42,316 bases of DNA from Polyangia bacterium. GTDB lineage: Bacteria; Myxococcota_A; Polyangia; Polyangiales; Sandaracinaceae. The stretch spans positions 1-42,316 of the forward strand of contig JAUHXR010000038.1 of NCBI GenBank assembly GCA_030426845.1, written 5' to 3'. The notes under the pieces were generated by a model. The model searched no databases. It saw only the letters and a program-made list of their open reading frames with translations, and was not told the origin of the DNA. The translations under genes and the position numbers were made by a program. Below are positions 7,723 through 20,154 of the stretch, in pieces. Positions within the stretch are counted from its first letter, which is position 1; every line of letters begins with the position of its first letter.

Positions 7723-8352
7723 ATGACCCAACGCCTCTCCCTCGCCCTCCCGCTGGCGGTCCTCCTCTGGCTCGCCCTCGCCTCGCTCGCCACCGCCACC
7801 GCCTCGGCCCAGTCGCGGGCCTTCTCCGCCGGGGAGCAACGCCGCCTCCTCTCGGGGGAGCTCGTCCGGCGCGACGCCTCCGGCGAACGCGAGGGCCGCC
7901 GCCTCTTCGGCGGCACGAGCTTCATCCGCGTGCGCGCGCCGCTCGACGAGGTCTGGGCCGTGGTCCGCGACCCCGCCCGCTACACCCGGCTCATCCCCTC
8001 GCTCGCTCGGGTCCGGGTGGTGGAGCGCCGCGACGAGCAGGTGCTCCTCTGGATGCAGCACCGCTACGCGCTGAGCACCACCGCGTACCACGCGACGATG
8101 CGCTTCGATGCTGCGGCCCACCGCGTGGAGTTCGAGCTCGACGCGAGCCGCCCCCGCGACGTCGACGGGGGGCGCGGGTTCCTCGAGCTCGCCTCCTACG
8201 AGGGCGACACGATCGTGAGCTGGGGGATGATCGCCGACGTGGGCGACGGGCTCGTCGCGCGGGTGTTCGGGCCGTTCCTGGCCGAGTGGCTGCTCAAGCC
8301 GCCGCGCTGCCTGCGTGACGAGGTCGAGCCGGGGCGGGTGAACCAGTGCTGA
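7723..8352 (+). CDS. Exported START/SRPBCC-domain protein
   Basis: 209 residues from ATG 7723, which opens a signal peptide (hydrophobic stretch LALPLAVLLWLALASLATA, cleavage near ASAQ). The body is a START-like SRPBCC domain: IRVRAPLDEVWAVVRDPARYTRLIPSLARV is the usual opening with the conserved W/V-D-P-x-x-Y pattern, followed by antiparallel strands and a final long helix. Such domains bind lipids or other hydrophobic ligands in a cavity; a periplasmic version suggests lipid handling in the envelope. Its last 7 bases overlap the start of the VTT gene, which in turn overlaps the SDR gene, so the three are very likely one operon. Ligand unknown. Confidence 0.85.
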   Translation: MTQRLSLALPLAVLLWLALASLATATASAQSRAFSAGEQRRLLSGELVRRDASGEREGRRLFGGTSFIRVRAPLDEVWAVVRDPARYTRLIPSLARVRVVERRDEQVLLWMQHRYALSTTAYHATMRFDAAAHRVEFELDASRPRDVDGGRGFLELASYEGDTIVSWGMIADVGDGLVARVFGPFLAEWLLKPPRCLRDEVEPGRVNQC

Positions 8353-8891
8353 GGCGCGCGCTGACGCGTCCCGGGCCGTGGCTCATCGCGGGGTTCCTCG
8401 CGGGGGCGTTCGTGCTCTACCGCTGGGTGGAGGCGTCCGGTGGACCGGCGCCCCTCATCGAGCGCTTCGGGGTCGTCGCTCCGGCGGTGATGGTCGCCAT
8501 CCAGGCCGCCCTGAGCGCCGCGCCGTTCCCGAGCGAGCTCTTCGCGCTCGTGAGCTCGGCGGCCTACGGCTTCTGGATCGGCACCCTGATCACGACGCTC
8601 GGGTGGATCGGCGGCTCGATGATCCAGTACGCGCTCGCCCGCCGCGGCGCGCAGGACCTGGAGCTCGCGCCGAAGCTCGAGCGCCTGCCCGGCTGGCTGC
8701 GGCGCGTGCCGGTCACGAGCCCCTGGTTCCTCGTCACGGTGCGGTGGCTCCCCATGGGCTTCCACCTCGCCAACGCGGTCGCCGGCGCGCGCCGCGTCCC
8801 TCCCCTGCGGCAGCTCTGGGTGGCCGCGCTCGGCTCGCTCCCGGTGGCCGCGTTCTGGGCCGCGGTCGGCGCGGGGATCTCGCCGTGGTGA
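8346..8891 (+). CDS. TVP38/TMEM64 (VTT-domain, DedA-related) membrane protein
   Basis: 181 residues from GTG 8346, overlapping the preceding stop. About five hydrophobic segments are visible. The VTT signature region is present: SAAPFPSELFALVSSAAYGF, where the conserved Pro-rich re-entrant loop sits, then GTLITTLGWIGGSMIQYALAR and, near the C-terminus, VRWLPMGFHLANAVAGARRV. Proteins of this superfamily include lipid scramblases and DedA transporters. With the START protein upstream and an SDR downstream, a role in moving or remodelling a lipid is a reasonable inference. The terminal overlap GTGA with the SDR start supports translational coupling. Confidence 0.85.
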   Translation: MLRRALTRPGPWLIAGFLAGAFVLYRWVEASGGPAPLIERFGVVAPAVMVAIQAALSAAPFPSELFALVSSAAYGFWIGTLITTLGWIGGSMIQYALARRGAQDLELAPKLERLPGWLRRVPVTSPWFLVTVRWLPMGFHLANAVAGARRVPPLRQLWVAALGSLPVAAFWAAVGAGISPW

Positions 8892-9766
8892 GCCTCGATC
8901 TGGCGGAGCGCCGGTTCGTCATCACCGGCGCGAACACGGGGGTCGGCCGCGCGACCGCGGAGGCGCTCGCGGCGCGCGGCGCGGAGGTCTGGCTCGCGTG
9001 TCGGTCCGAGGCGCGCGCGGCCGAGGCCCTCGAGACCATCGCGGCGGGGCCGGGGCGCGGGCGCTTCGTGGAGGTCGACCTGGGCTGCCTCGAGGGCGTC
9101 GCGCGCGCGGCCGACGCGCTGGCGGCGGTCGGTCCGTTCGACGCGCTGATCAACAACGCCGGGGTCGGCGGGGCGCGCGGTCAGACCGTCGACGGCTTCG
9201 AGCTCGCGTTCGGCGTCAACCACCTGGGGCACTTCCTGTGGACGCGGCGCCTGCTCGGCTCGCTCCGCTCGGGCGGGGTCGTGGTGCACCTCGGATCCGG
9301 CTCGCACGAGCGCGTAGGCCGGCCGCGCTTCGACGCGTTCCGACGACCGACGAGCACGCTCACGGGGGTGCGCGAGTACGCCACCTCGAAGCTCTGCGTG
9401 ATGCTCTTTCACCACGAGCTCTCGCGTCGCCTCGACGGCGTGAGCGCGCGGAGCATCGCGGTGGACCCCGGCGACGTCGCCTCGGACGCCTTCCGTCACG
9501 TCCCCTGGCTTCTCCGCGCGATCCTCACGCGCGGCATGCCCACTCCCGAAGCCGCGTGCGTCACCTCGGTGGCCTGCGCGACCGATCCGAGCTTCGCGCA
9601 CGGCGGCCTCTACGCCCACCTCGCGCCGCGGGCGCCCGCGCCCCTGACCCTCGACCTGAACCTGGCGGCGCAGCTCTGGGCGCGCAGCGAGGCGTGGGTC
9701 GAGGAGACGCTCGCGCGCGCCTCCCGCGGGCCCGCCCCGTCGCGTCGATCTCCCTCGGGAGGCTGA
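8888..9766 (+). CDS. Short-chain dehydrogenase/reductase (SDR)
   Basis: 292 residues from GTG 8888, which overlaps the VTT stop (GTGA); an adjacent GTG at 8885 is possible. A classical SDR: nucleotide loop TGANTGVG near the N-terminus, NNAGVGG for the central sheet, a Ser in HLGSGSHERV and the catalytic pair in YATSK. The text GFELAFGVNHLGHFLWTRRLL is characteristic of the retinol-dehydrogenase/WWOX-like branch. It should oxidise or reduce a hydroxyl/carbonyl with NAD(P)H; substrate unknown, but co-location with lipid-binding and VTT proteins suggests a hydrophobic one. The C-terminal 20 residues are low-complexity (RGPAPSRRSPSGG). Confidence 0.9.
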   Translation: MSLDLAERRFVITGANTGVGRATAEALAARGAEVWLACRSEARAAEALETIAAGPGRGRFVEVDLGCLEGVARAADALAAVGPFDALINNAGVGGARGQTVDGFELAFGVNHLGHFLWTRRLLGSLRSGGVVVHLGSGSHERVGRPRFDAFRRPTSTLTGVREYATSKLCVMLFHHELSRRLDGVSARSIAVDPGDVASDAFRHVPWLLRAILTRGMPTPEAACVTSVACATDPSFAHGGLYAHLAPRAPAPLTLDLNLAAQLWARSEAWVEETLARASRGPAPSRRSPSGG

Positions 9767-9818
9767 GCGCCCGCGCGATCGACTTGAGATCGGCGGCCGC
9801 GCGTGTACCTCGACCGGA

Positions 9819-10727
9819 ATGAGCGAACCAGACGACGCGGACAAGGCCGACAAGAACGGAACGAACGGGGCCAACGGCAGCCCGCCGCGCGTGGAGAAGC
9901 CGACCGACGCAGCCGCGTCGCACCCGCGAAAGCCGCCCGGCAAGGGGCGCAAGCGGATCAAGCGGCGCGACTACGAGTCCGAGCTGTCGGTGCTGCACGT
10001 CGAGCTCGCGAAGCTGCAGTCCTGGATCGCGGCGACCGGGCAGCGGATCGTGGTGATCTTCGAGGGCCGCGACGCGGCGGGGAAGGGCGGCACCATCAAG
10101 CGCCTCGTCGAGCCGCTCAACCCGCGGATCGCCCGCGTGGTCGCGCTCGGCACGCCGACCGAGCGCGAGCGGAGCCAGTGGTACTTCCAGCGCTACGTCA
10201 GCCACCTGCCGGCCGCGGGCGAGATGGTGGTGTTCGACCGCTCCTGGTACAACCGCGCCGGCGTCGAGCGCGTGATGGGCTTCGCGACCGAGGACGAGGT
10301 CCGCGAGTTCCTGTTCAGCGTCCCGCAGTTCGAGCGGATGCTCGCGCGCAGCGGCATCCGCATCCTCAAGTACTGGTTCTCGGTGAGCCCCGAGGAGCAG
10401 GAGCGCCGGTTCCAGGCGCGGATCGAGCACCCGACCAAGCGCTGGAAGATCAGCCCGATGGACATCGAGTCCCGCACGCGCTGGGACGAGTACTCGCGCG
10501 CCAAGGACGAGATGTTCGCGTACACCGACATCAAGCAGGCGCCCTGGTACGTGGTCGAGTCGGACGACAAGAAGCGCGCGCGCCTCAACTGCATCCACCA
10601 CCTGCTGAGCATGCTGCCCTACCGCGATCACATCCGACCGCCGATCGAGCTGCCCCCGCGGCGCCAGCGCGAGACCTACCTGCGACCTCCCTACGAGGAG
10701 CAGAACATCGTCCCGCGCCGCTTCTGA
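9819..10727 (+). CDS. ppk2: Polyphosphate kinase 2 (PPK2)
   Basis: 302 residues. PPK2 enzymes move phosphate between polyphosphate and nucleoside mono- or diphosphates. Visible motifs: Walker A GRDAAGKGG (83-91), the lid and Walker B region with VVFDRSWYNRAGVERVMGF (from 138), and the conserved SRTRWDEYSRAKDEM and C-terminal DDKKRARLNCIHHLL segments. The first about 50 residues form a polar, Lys/Arg-rich extension (AAASHPRKPPGKGRKRIKRRDYE) ahead of the kinase core. The single-domain length fits class I or III PPK2; the class cannot be settled by eye. Start ATG 9819 is the first in frame after the upstream gene. It converges with the TPR gene, 10 bases apart. Confidence 0.93.
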   Translation: MSEPDDADKADKNGTNGANGSPPRVEKPTDAAASHPRKPPGKGRKRIKRRDYESELSVLHVELAKLQSWIAATGQRIVVIFEGRDAAGKGGTIKRLVEPLNPRIARVVALGTPTERERSQWYFQRYVSHLPAAGEMVVFDRSWYNRAGVERVMGFATEDEVREFLFSVPQFERMLARSGIRILKYWFSVSPEEQERRFQARIEHPTKRWKISPMDIESRTRWDEYSRAKDEMFAYTDIKQAPWYVVESDDKKRARLNCIHHLLSMLPYRDHIRPPIELPPRRQRETYLRPPYEEQNIVPRRF

Positions 10728-10737
10728 GCGGCTCCGA

Positions 10738-14271
<3,534 letters not shown>

Positions 14272-14276
14272 CGCAC

Positions 14277-15149
14277 ATGCGAGCCATGATCCGTCGCGCC
14301 TCGATCGCCCTCGCCGCCTTGGTCTTCTCGGCTTGCGGCTCGTCGGACGGTGGCCACGCGGCCGCGCCGGCGCCCTCCGAGCCGCCCGTCTCGTCCCCCT
14401 CGGACGAGCCCGCGCCCCGCTCCCCGGACGAGCCTGCGCCGCGCTCCCCGGACGAGCTCGCGCCGGGCGCCTCCGATCCCGGCCGCGCGATCGCCGACGC
14501 GTGGGGCGCGATCCTCGCGGACTACGCGACCGAGGACGGCGGCTTCCGCTACGCGGCGCTGCGCGACGACCGGGAGGCGCGCGCCGCCCTCGACGCGGTC
14601 ACGCAGCAGATCGGCGCAAGCGACCCGTCGCGCTGGAGCCGGGACGCCCGGCTCGCCTTCTTCCTCAACGCCTACAACGCGCTCACCGTGAAGGCCGTGG
14701 TCGACGCGTGGCCGATCGAGAGCGTGATGAGGGTCGACGGGTTCTTCGACGCCGCGACGCACGAGGTGGCCGGCGAAGCGATGACGCTCAACCACCTCGA
14801 GAACACGATCATCCGAGCCGACGAGTTCGCCGAGCCGCGCATCCACTTCGCGGTCAACTGCGCGAGCGCGGGCTGCCCCTGGCTCCGACCGACGCCGTAC
14901 GTGGCCGAGGCGCTCGACGACCAGCTCGCCGAGCAGGCGCAGGGGTTCGTGCGCCGGACCACCCGCGTCACCGATCGCCGCGTCGAGCTGAGCGCGATCT
15001 TCGACTGGTACGCGGCCGACTTCGCGCGCGTCGGCGGCGTCCGCGCGTTCGTCGCCTCGCAGCTCCCGGAGGCCGACGCAGCCCGGGTCCGGGACGAGGC
15101 GCGGACGATCTCCCACGTCGACTACGACTGGTCCGTCAACGCGCGCTGA
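14277..15149 (+). CDS. DUF547 lipoprotein
   Basis: 290 residues. Lipoprotein signal MRAMIRRASIALAALVFSAC with the lipid Cys at 20, then a Pro/Ser/Glu-rich linker with a duplicated DEPAPRSP unit. The remainder is a DUF547 domain, recognisable from FFLNAYNALTVKAVVDAWPI, NHLENTIIR, the HFAVNCASAGCPWLRP segment with paired Cys, and the terminal IFDWYAADF. DUF547 proteins are widespread exported proteins of unknown activity. Start choice: ATG 14277 gives the complete signal; ATG 14286 (MIRRAS) is also possible. The gene lies 5 bases after the DsbA-like lipoprotein; the conserved Cys pair makes a redox relationship between the two conceivable, but this is inference. Confidence 0.87.
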   Translation: MRAMIRRASIALAALVFSACGSSDGGHAAAPAPSEPPVSSPSDEPAPRSPDEPAPRSPDELAPGASDPGRAIADAWGAILADYATEDGGFRYAALRDDREARAALDAVTQQIGASDPSRWSRDARLAFFLNAYNALTVKAVVDAWPIESVMRVDGFFDAATHEVAGEAMTLNHLENTIIRADEFAEPRIHFAVNCASAGCPWLRPTPYVAEALDDQLAEQAQGFVRRTTRVTDRRVELSAIFDWYAADFARVGGVRAFVASQLPEADAARVRDEARTISHVDYDWSVNAR

Positions 15150-15189
15150 GCTGTGAGCTTTCGTGGGCCGGCGCGCCCCTGCTCTGGGG

Positions 15190-15195
15190 TATCCT
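15190..15195 (+). promoter_or_regulatory. -10-like TATCCT upstream of pntA
   Basis: TATCCT lies 24 bases before the proposed ATT start, leaving room for a short leader carrying the GGGGAGG site. Confidence 0.35.
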
Positions 15196-15206
15196 CCGCG
15201 CCGACC

Positions 15207-15213
15207 GGGGAGG
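15207..15213 (+). promoter_or_regulatory. Ribosome binding site GGGGAGG deciding an ATT start for pntA
   Basis: GGGGAGG is one of the strongest Shine-Dalgarno matches in the window. It is followed by 6 bases and then ATT at 15220, exactly where homologous PntA proteins begin. No ATG, GTG or TTG lies at a suitable distance in frame; the nearest in-frame TTG is 12 bases from the site. Confidence 0.6.
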
Positions 15214-15219
15214 TGCGTC

Positions 15220-16803
15220 ATTCGCTTGGGGATCGTTCGGGAGGCCCACGAAGGAGAGAGACGGGTCGCGGTCGCGCCCCACTCGCTCGGCAAGCTCCGC
15301 AAGCTCGGCTTCGAGATCGTCGTCGAGCGCGGCGCCGGCGCGGGGGCGGGCTACTCCGACGCGGACTACATCGAGGCAGGGGCGACGATCGTCGAGCCCA
15401 CCACGGCAGCGTCCTACCGCGAGAGCGGGGAAGCGCCGGCATGGGAGGCCGACGTGGTGGTCAAGGTGCGGCCGCCCAGCGCCGAGGAGGCGGAGCGGCT
15501 GCGCGACGGATCGACCCTGATCTCGCTCATCTATCCGACCGCCAACGAGCCTCTGCTCGAGCAGCTGGCGAAGCGCGGGGTGACGGCGGTCGCGCTCGAT
15601 CGGGTGCCGCGCATCACGCGCGCGCAGTCGATGGACGTGCTCAGCTCGATGGCCAACCTCGCGGGCTACCGCGCGGTCCTCGAGGCGGCGGCGCTCTACC
15701 AGGGGTTCTTTGCGCCGCAGGTGACAGCGGCCGGCACGCTGCCGCCGGCGCGGGTGCTCGTGATCGGCGCGGGCGTCGCAGGCCTGGCCGCGATCGCGGC
15801 CGCGCGCGGGCTCGGCGCCGAGGTGCGGGCCTTCGACACCCGCGCGGCGACCAAAGAGCAGGTCGAGAGCCTCGGCGGGAAGTTCCTCGAGCTCGAGTTC
15901 GAGGAGTCCGGTGAGGGCTCGGGCGGCTACGCCAAGGTGATGAGCAAGGAGTTCATCGAGGCGGAGATGAAGCTCTTCCGGGATCAGGCAAAGGAGGTGG
16001 ACATCATCATCACCACCGCGCTGATCCCCGGCAAGAAGGCCCCGCTCCTCGTCCCCGAGGACGTCGTCGCCAACCTCAAGCCGGGCTCGGTGGTCGTGGA
16101 CATGGCGGCCGAGCAGGGCGGCAACTGCGCGCTGACCAAGCCCGGCGAGGTGGTCGACCACAACGGCGTGAAGATCGTTGGCCACACCGACCTCGTCAGC
16201 CGGATGGCGAGCTCGGCGAGCCGGTTCTTCGGCGCGAACCTGGTGAACCTCCTCAAGGAGCTCGGGGGAGCCCAGCAGTGGGACATCGATCTCGAGAACG
16301 AGATCGTCCGAGGCGCGACGCAGACCCACGCGGGCGAGGTGCTCCCGCCCCCCGAGGTGAAGCCGCCGAGCCCGCCCAAACCGGCGCCCGAGGCGACCCC
16401 GCCATCGCAGAAGGTCAAGCACGAGGCCAAGCCCAAGGGGCCCTCGAGCGCGGGGACGATCTTCGGCCTCCTCGCGATCGGCGCGCTCTTCGCGGCCGGT
16501 CAGTTCGCGCCGACCGAGAGCGGGATCCTCCAGCACATCACGGTGTTCGTGCTCGCGTGCTTCGTCGGCTGGCAGGTCGTCTGGGCGGTCACCGCCGCGC
16601 TGCACACGCCGCTGATGAGCGTCACCAACGCGATCAGCGGGATCATCATCGTCGGCGGCATGCTCCAGGTCGGTTCGGGTGAGCTCGACGTGGCCACCTT
16701 GCTCGGCGCGGTGGCGATCCTCGTGGCCGCGATCAACATCAGCGGCGGCTTCCTCGTGACGCAACGGATGTTGCAGATGTTCGTGAAGGGCGACGACCGA
16801 TGA
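15220..16803 (+). CDS. pntA: NAD(P) transhydrogenase subunit alpha (PntA)
   Basis: 527 residues if translation starts at ATT 15220 ([19 protein letters not shown], the normal N-terminus of the family); a GTG at 15163 would add 19 unrelated residues. PntA and PntB form the proton-translocating transhydrogenase that exchanges hydride between NADH and NADP+ across the membrane. Domain I is present: [36 protein letters not shown], the nucleotide fold [30 protein letters not shown], and AEQGGNCA. A Pro-rich linker (about 390-420) leads to four membrane helices at the C-terminus, so both alpha parts are fused as in E. coli. It overlaps pntB by four bases (ATGA). Confidence 0.93.
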   Translation: MRLGIVREAHEGERRVAVAPHSLGKLRKLGFEIVVERGAGAGAGYSDADYIEAGATIVEPTTAASYRESGEAPAWEADVVVKVRPPSAEEAERLRDGSTLISLIYPTANEPLLEQLAKRGVTAVALDRVPRITRAQSMDVLSSMANLAGYRAVLEAAALYQGFFAPQVTAAGTLPPARVLVIGAGVAGLAAIAAARGLGAEVRAFDTRAATKEQVESLGGKFLELEFEESGEGSGGYAKVMSKEFIEAEMKLFRDQAKEVDIIITTALIPGKKAPLLVPEDVVANLKPGSVVVDMAAEQGGNCALTKPGEVVDHNGVKIVGHTDLVSRMASSASRFFGANLVNLLKELGGAQQWDIDLENEIVRGATQTHAGEVLPPPEVKPPSPPKPAPEATPPSQKVKHEAKPKGPSSAGTIFGLLAIGALFAAGQFAPTESGILQHITVFVLACFVGWQVVWAVTAALHTPLMSVTNAISGIIIVGGMLQVGSGELDVATLLGAVAILVAAINISGGFLVTQRMLQMFVKGDDR

Positions 16804-18224
16804 GCGAGGGCGTCCTCACCGTCGCGTACCTCGTGGCCGCGGTGTTCTTCATCCGCAGCCTGGGCGGCCTCAGCCAGCAGGAGACCGCGCGGCGCGGCAA
16901 CACCTTCGGGATCGTCGGCATGGCGCTCGCGCTCGTCGCGACCGCGTTCCACCCCCGCCTGCTGGGCGGCGAGGCGGGCCTCAACGCGACGTCGCTCGGC
17001 GTGCTGGTGGGCTGCCTGGTCGTGGGCGGCCTGATCGGGGCGGTGCTCGCCAAGCGCGTCGCGATGACCGCGATGCCCGAGCTCGTCGCGATCCTCCACA
17101 GCTTCGTCGGCCTCGCCGCGGTGCTCGTGGGCATCTCGTCGCATCTCAACCCGGCGGAGCAGCTCACCGGGATCGAGGAGAGCATCCACATCGTCGAGAT
17201 CTGGATCGGCATCGCGGTCGGCGCGCTCACCTTCACCGGCTCGGTGATCGCGTGGGCCAAGCTCCGCGGGACGATGAGCGGCAAGCCCCTGCTCCTGCCG
17301 GGCCGCCACCTCCTGAACCTCGTGGTCGCGCTCGGCATCTTCGGCCTGATGGTCCCGTTCCTCCAGGACCCGCACGGGCCGATGTCGATGACCTACATGC
17401 TCGCGATGACGGGCCTGGCGGGCTTCCTCGGCGTTCACCTGGTGATGGCGATCGGCGGCGCCGACATGCCCGTCGTGGTCTCGCTGCTGAACAGCTACTC
17501 CGGCTGGGCGGCCGCGGCGGCGGGCTTCGTGCTCGAGAACGATCTGCTGATCGTGACCGGCGCGCTCGTCGGCTCGAGCGGCGCGATCCTCTCGATCATC
17601 ATGTGCCGCGCGATGAACCGCTCGATCCTCAACGTCGTCTTCGGCGGCTTCGGGACGGCGGACTCGGGCTCGGGCCCGGTGGACACGCGGGGCAAGGACG
17701 ACGTCCAGGAGACCTCGGCCGACGAGGTGGCGGAGTGGCTCAAGGCGGCCAAGCGCGTGATCATCGTGCCCGGCTACGGCATGGCGGTGGCCCGCGCGCA
17801 GAACTCGGTGCACGACCTCACCCGGAGCCTGCGTGACGCGGGGGTGGACGTGCGCTTCGCGATCCACCCGGTCGCGGGCCGGCTCCCCGGCCACATGAAC
17901 GTGCTCCTCGCGGAGGCGGGGGTCCCCTACGACATCGTCCTCGAGATGGAGGACATCAATGAGGACTTCGAGAGCACCGACGTGGTCCTCGTCATCGGCG
18001 CCAACGACATCGTGAACCCGGGGGCGCTCGACGACGAGACGAGCCCCATCTACGGGATGCCGGTGCTCGAGGCGTGGCACGCGTCGAAGGTCGTCGTGTT
18101 CAAGCGGAGCATGGGCTCGGGCTACGCCGGCGTGCAGAACCCGCTCTTCTTCCACGAGAACACCTTCATGCTCTTCGGGGGCGCCGACAAGACGATGAGC
18201 GACCTTTACGCGGCGGTCCGCTGA
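16800..18224 (+). CDS. pntB: NAD(P) transhydrogenase subunit beta (PntB)
   Basis: 474 residues, the membrane and NADP(H)-binding subunit of transhydrogenase. About eight or nine membrane helices come first, including the proton-channel segments ([21 protein letters not shown] with the conserved His, and [20 protein letters not shown]). The cytoplasmic domain III follows from about 300: [21 protein letters not shown] (NADP loop), [34 protein letters not shown], and [20 protein letters not shown]. All are standard. The start ATG overlaps the pntA stop. Its stop is 18 bases from the convergent MFS gene. Confidence 0.95.
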   Translation: MSEGVLTVAYLVAAVFFIRSLGGLSQQETARRGNTFGIVGMALALVATAFHPRLLGGEAGLNATSLGVLVGCLVVGGLIGAVLAKRVAMTAMPELVAILHSFVGLAAVLVGISSHLNPAEQLTGIEESIHIVEIWIGIAVGALTFTGSVIAWAKLRGTMSGKPLLLPGRHLLNLVVALGIFGLMVPFLQDPHGPMSMTYMLAMTGLAGFLGVHLVMAIGGADMPVVVSLLNSYSGWAAAAAGFVLENDLLIVTGALVGSSGAILSIIMCRAMNRSILNVVFGGFGTADSGSGPVDTRGKDDVQETSADEVAEWLKAAKRVIIVPGYGMAVARAQNSVHDLTRSLRDAGVDVRFAIHPVAGRLPGHMNVLLAEAGVPYDIVLEMEDINEDFESTDVVLVIGANDIVNPGALDDETSPIYGMPVLEAWHASKVVVFKRSMGSGYAGVQNPLFFHENTFMLFGGADKTMSDLYAAVR

Positions 18225-18242
18225 GGCGCAGCGTCGGCGGGC

Positions 18243-19469
18243 TCACCCCTCGCCGACCTCGTCGAGCGAGTCGACCCGGCGCAGCTCCCCGAACCACGCG
18301 GCCCAGAGCCCGGTGACGATCAGAGTCCCGACGCCTCCGAGGACGGTGGCGCGGACCGCGCTGCCGAGCCACTTGGTCGTCAGGCCCGACTCGAACTCGC
18401 CGAGCTCGTTGCTCGCGCCGATGAACATCATGTTGAGGCTCGCCACCCGTCCGCGGAGCTCGTCCGGCGTGCCGAGCTGGATGATCGACTGGCGGACCAC
18501 CACGCTGATCATGTCGGCCGCGCCGAGGATCACGAGGAGGCCGACGCTCAGCGCGAAGCGCTCGCTCAGGCCGAAGCCGATCGTGGCCAGGCCGAAGACC
18601 GCGACGCCGCCGAACATCCAGGCTCCGGCGCGCCTCCGCAGCGGGTAGCGCGCGAGGATCAGCGCCATCGCCGCGGCCCCGATCGCGGGGCCCGCGCGGA
18701 GCAGCCCGAAGCCGAGCTCGTCCACCTGGAGGATGTCCTCGGCGAAGATCGGCATCAGCGCGACCGCGCCTCCGAGGAGCACCGCCGCGAGGTCGAGGCT
18801 GATCGCGCCGAGGAGCGCTCGCTGCGAGCGGAGGAACGCGAGGCCGCCGAGCACGCGCTGCCAGCCCGTCTCGGCGCTCGCCGCGCGGGGCGGCCGGTCG
18901 GGCCGGAGGGTGAGGAAGAGGACCGCGGCGCCCCCGCTCGTCACCGCGCTGGCGACGTAGGCCAGCTCCGCGCCGCCGAGCGCGTAGAGGAGGCCGCCGA
19001 GCGCCGGCCCGCCGATCGTCGCGAGCTGGTAGATCGCCGAGCTCATCGGGATCGCGCGCGGGAGCTGGTCGCGCGGGACGAGCCACGGCAGGAGCGCCCA
19101 GGTCGCGGGCGCGGAGAACGCGCGGGTGGCGCCGAGGAGCGCGAGCACGCCGAGGATCGGCGCGACGCCGAGGCGGTCGGCGCCGGGCGAGAGGACGAGC
19201 GCGGCGAGGGCGAGCGCGCCGAGCGCGAAGACGCCGCTGGTGGTGGCCACGATGCGGCGGCGGTCGTGGCGATCCGCGACGGTGCCGGCGTACGGGCTGA
19301 ACACGAGGAGCGGGAGGAACTGCACCAGCCCGACCCACGCGAGGTCCATCGCGTCGTGGGTCGCGCGGTACACCTGCAGCCCGACCGCGACGCTCTGGAT
19401 CTGGAACGCGACCGTGGCGAGGAGCCGTCCCGCGAGGAACCGCGCGAGGTTGCGGTGAGGCCGCGACAC
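18243..19469 (-). CDS. MFS transporter, EntS/MFS_3-type exporter
   Basis: 408 residues with twelve predicted membrane helices. The early loop motif AGTVADRHDRRRIVATTSGVF is the MFS signature between helices 2 and 3, and GTPDELRGRVASLNMMFIGASNELGEFESG is the equivalent loop of the second half. The opening (FLAGRLLATVAFQIQSVAVGLQVYRATHDAMDLAWVGLVQFLP) resembles the MFS_3 branch that includes the enterobactin exporter EntS and many uncharacterised efflux proteins. Substrate unknown. Start GTG 19469 lies 8 bases after the stop of the acetyltransferase gene, so the two form a pair. Confidence 0.88.
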   Translation of the reverse strand: MSRPHRNLARFLAGRLLATVAFQIQSVAVGLQVYRATHDAMDLAWVGLVQFLPLLVFSPYAGTVADRHDRRRIVATTSGVFALGALALAALVLSPGADRLGVAPILGVLALLGATRAFSAPATWALLPWLVPRDQLPRAIPMSSAIYQLATIGGPALGGLLYALGGAELAYVASAVTSGGAAVLFLTLRPDRPPRAASAETGWQRVLGGLAFLRSQRALLGAISLDLAAVLLGGAVALMPIFAEDILQVDELGFGLLRAGPAIGAAAMALILARYPLRRRAGAWMFGGVAVFGLATIGFGLSERFALSVGLLVILGAADMISVVVRQSIIQLGTPDELRGRVASLNMMFIGASNELGEFESGLTTKWLGSAVRATVLGGVGTLIVTGLWAAWFGELRRVDSLDEVGEG

Positions 19470-19477
19470 CGGAGCGC

Positions 19478-19987
19478 TCAGGCGATCGGCGGGCGCTCGA
19501 AGCGGTGGCGCTCGGGCCCGCCGAGGGGCGTCTCGAGGCCCGCGTCGGTCATGCCCGCCGCGAGCGCGACCTTCTGTGACGCCTCGTTGGCTGGCGAGGT
19601 GAGCGCGAGGAAGGCCCGCCCGGGGACCGCCTGGAGGAGCGCGCGCAGCGCCTCGGTCGCGAGGCCCTCGCCCCAGCGGCGCGGGACGACCGCGTAGAAA
19701 ACCTCGAGCGCGTCGCCGAAGGGGATCGGGTGGAGCGCGACCGTGCCGAGGAATGCGTCAGACGTCTTGTCGGCTACGGTCAGCCCCCACACCGGCTCCT
19801 CGGTGTCGTAGGAGGCGCAGATCGTGTCAAAGACCTCGCCGGCGCCCTGCTTGCTGCGCTGGCGCTCCGGGACGTTGAGGTGCTCGTAGAAGCGAGGGTC
19901 GGTCACCAGCGCGACGAAGTCGTCTCGATCGCGTCGCTCGTGCTTGCGCAGCCGCAGGCGCTCGGTCTCGATCGGCAGCGTCAGCAT
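19478..19987 (-). CDS. GNAT-family N-acetyltransferase (RimJ/RimL-like)
   Basis: 169 residues from ATG 19987; the frame extends upstream without homology. The N-terminal LPIETERLRLRKHERRDRDDFVALVTDPRFYEHL is the usual opening of the RimJ/RimL/acetyltransf_3 branch. FLGTVALHPIPFGDALEVFYAVVPRRWGEGLATEALRALL covers beta4 and the acetyl-CoA pyrophosphate loop (R-x-x-G-x-G/A pattern as RRWGEGLA). FLALTSPANEASQKVALAAGM is the conserved C-terminal helix. It transfers acetyl from acetyl-CoA to an amine; the target may be a protein N-terminus or a small molecule. It is followed in the same direction by the MFS exporter, so joint modification and export of a compound is conceivable. Confidence 0.87.
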   Translation of the reverse strand: MLTLPIETERLRLRKHERRDRDDFVALVTDPRFYEHLNVPERQRSKQGAGEVFDTICASYDTEEPVWGLTVADKTSDAFLGTVALHPIPFGDALEVFYAVVPRRWGEGLATEALRALLQAVPGRAFLALTSPANEASQKVALAAGMTDAGLETPLGGPERHRFERPPIA

Positions 19988-20154
19988 GGGTTGACCATGG
20001 TGTCCGTGGGGCCGACGCGGCAAGGAAAATCGCCGTGAGGGCGGCGCGGCGGTGGCGGCGCTGGGGGTGCGGCGATCGAGGGGGCGCGGAAGCGGTGCGG
20101 GGTTCGCGGGTGCGGGCGGGGCGCGCCGCTGCGAGGACGCTCTCCGCGCCGCTG

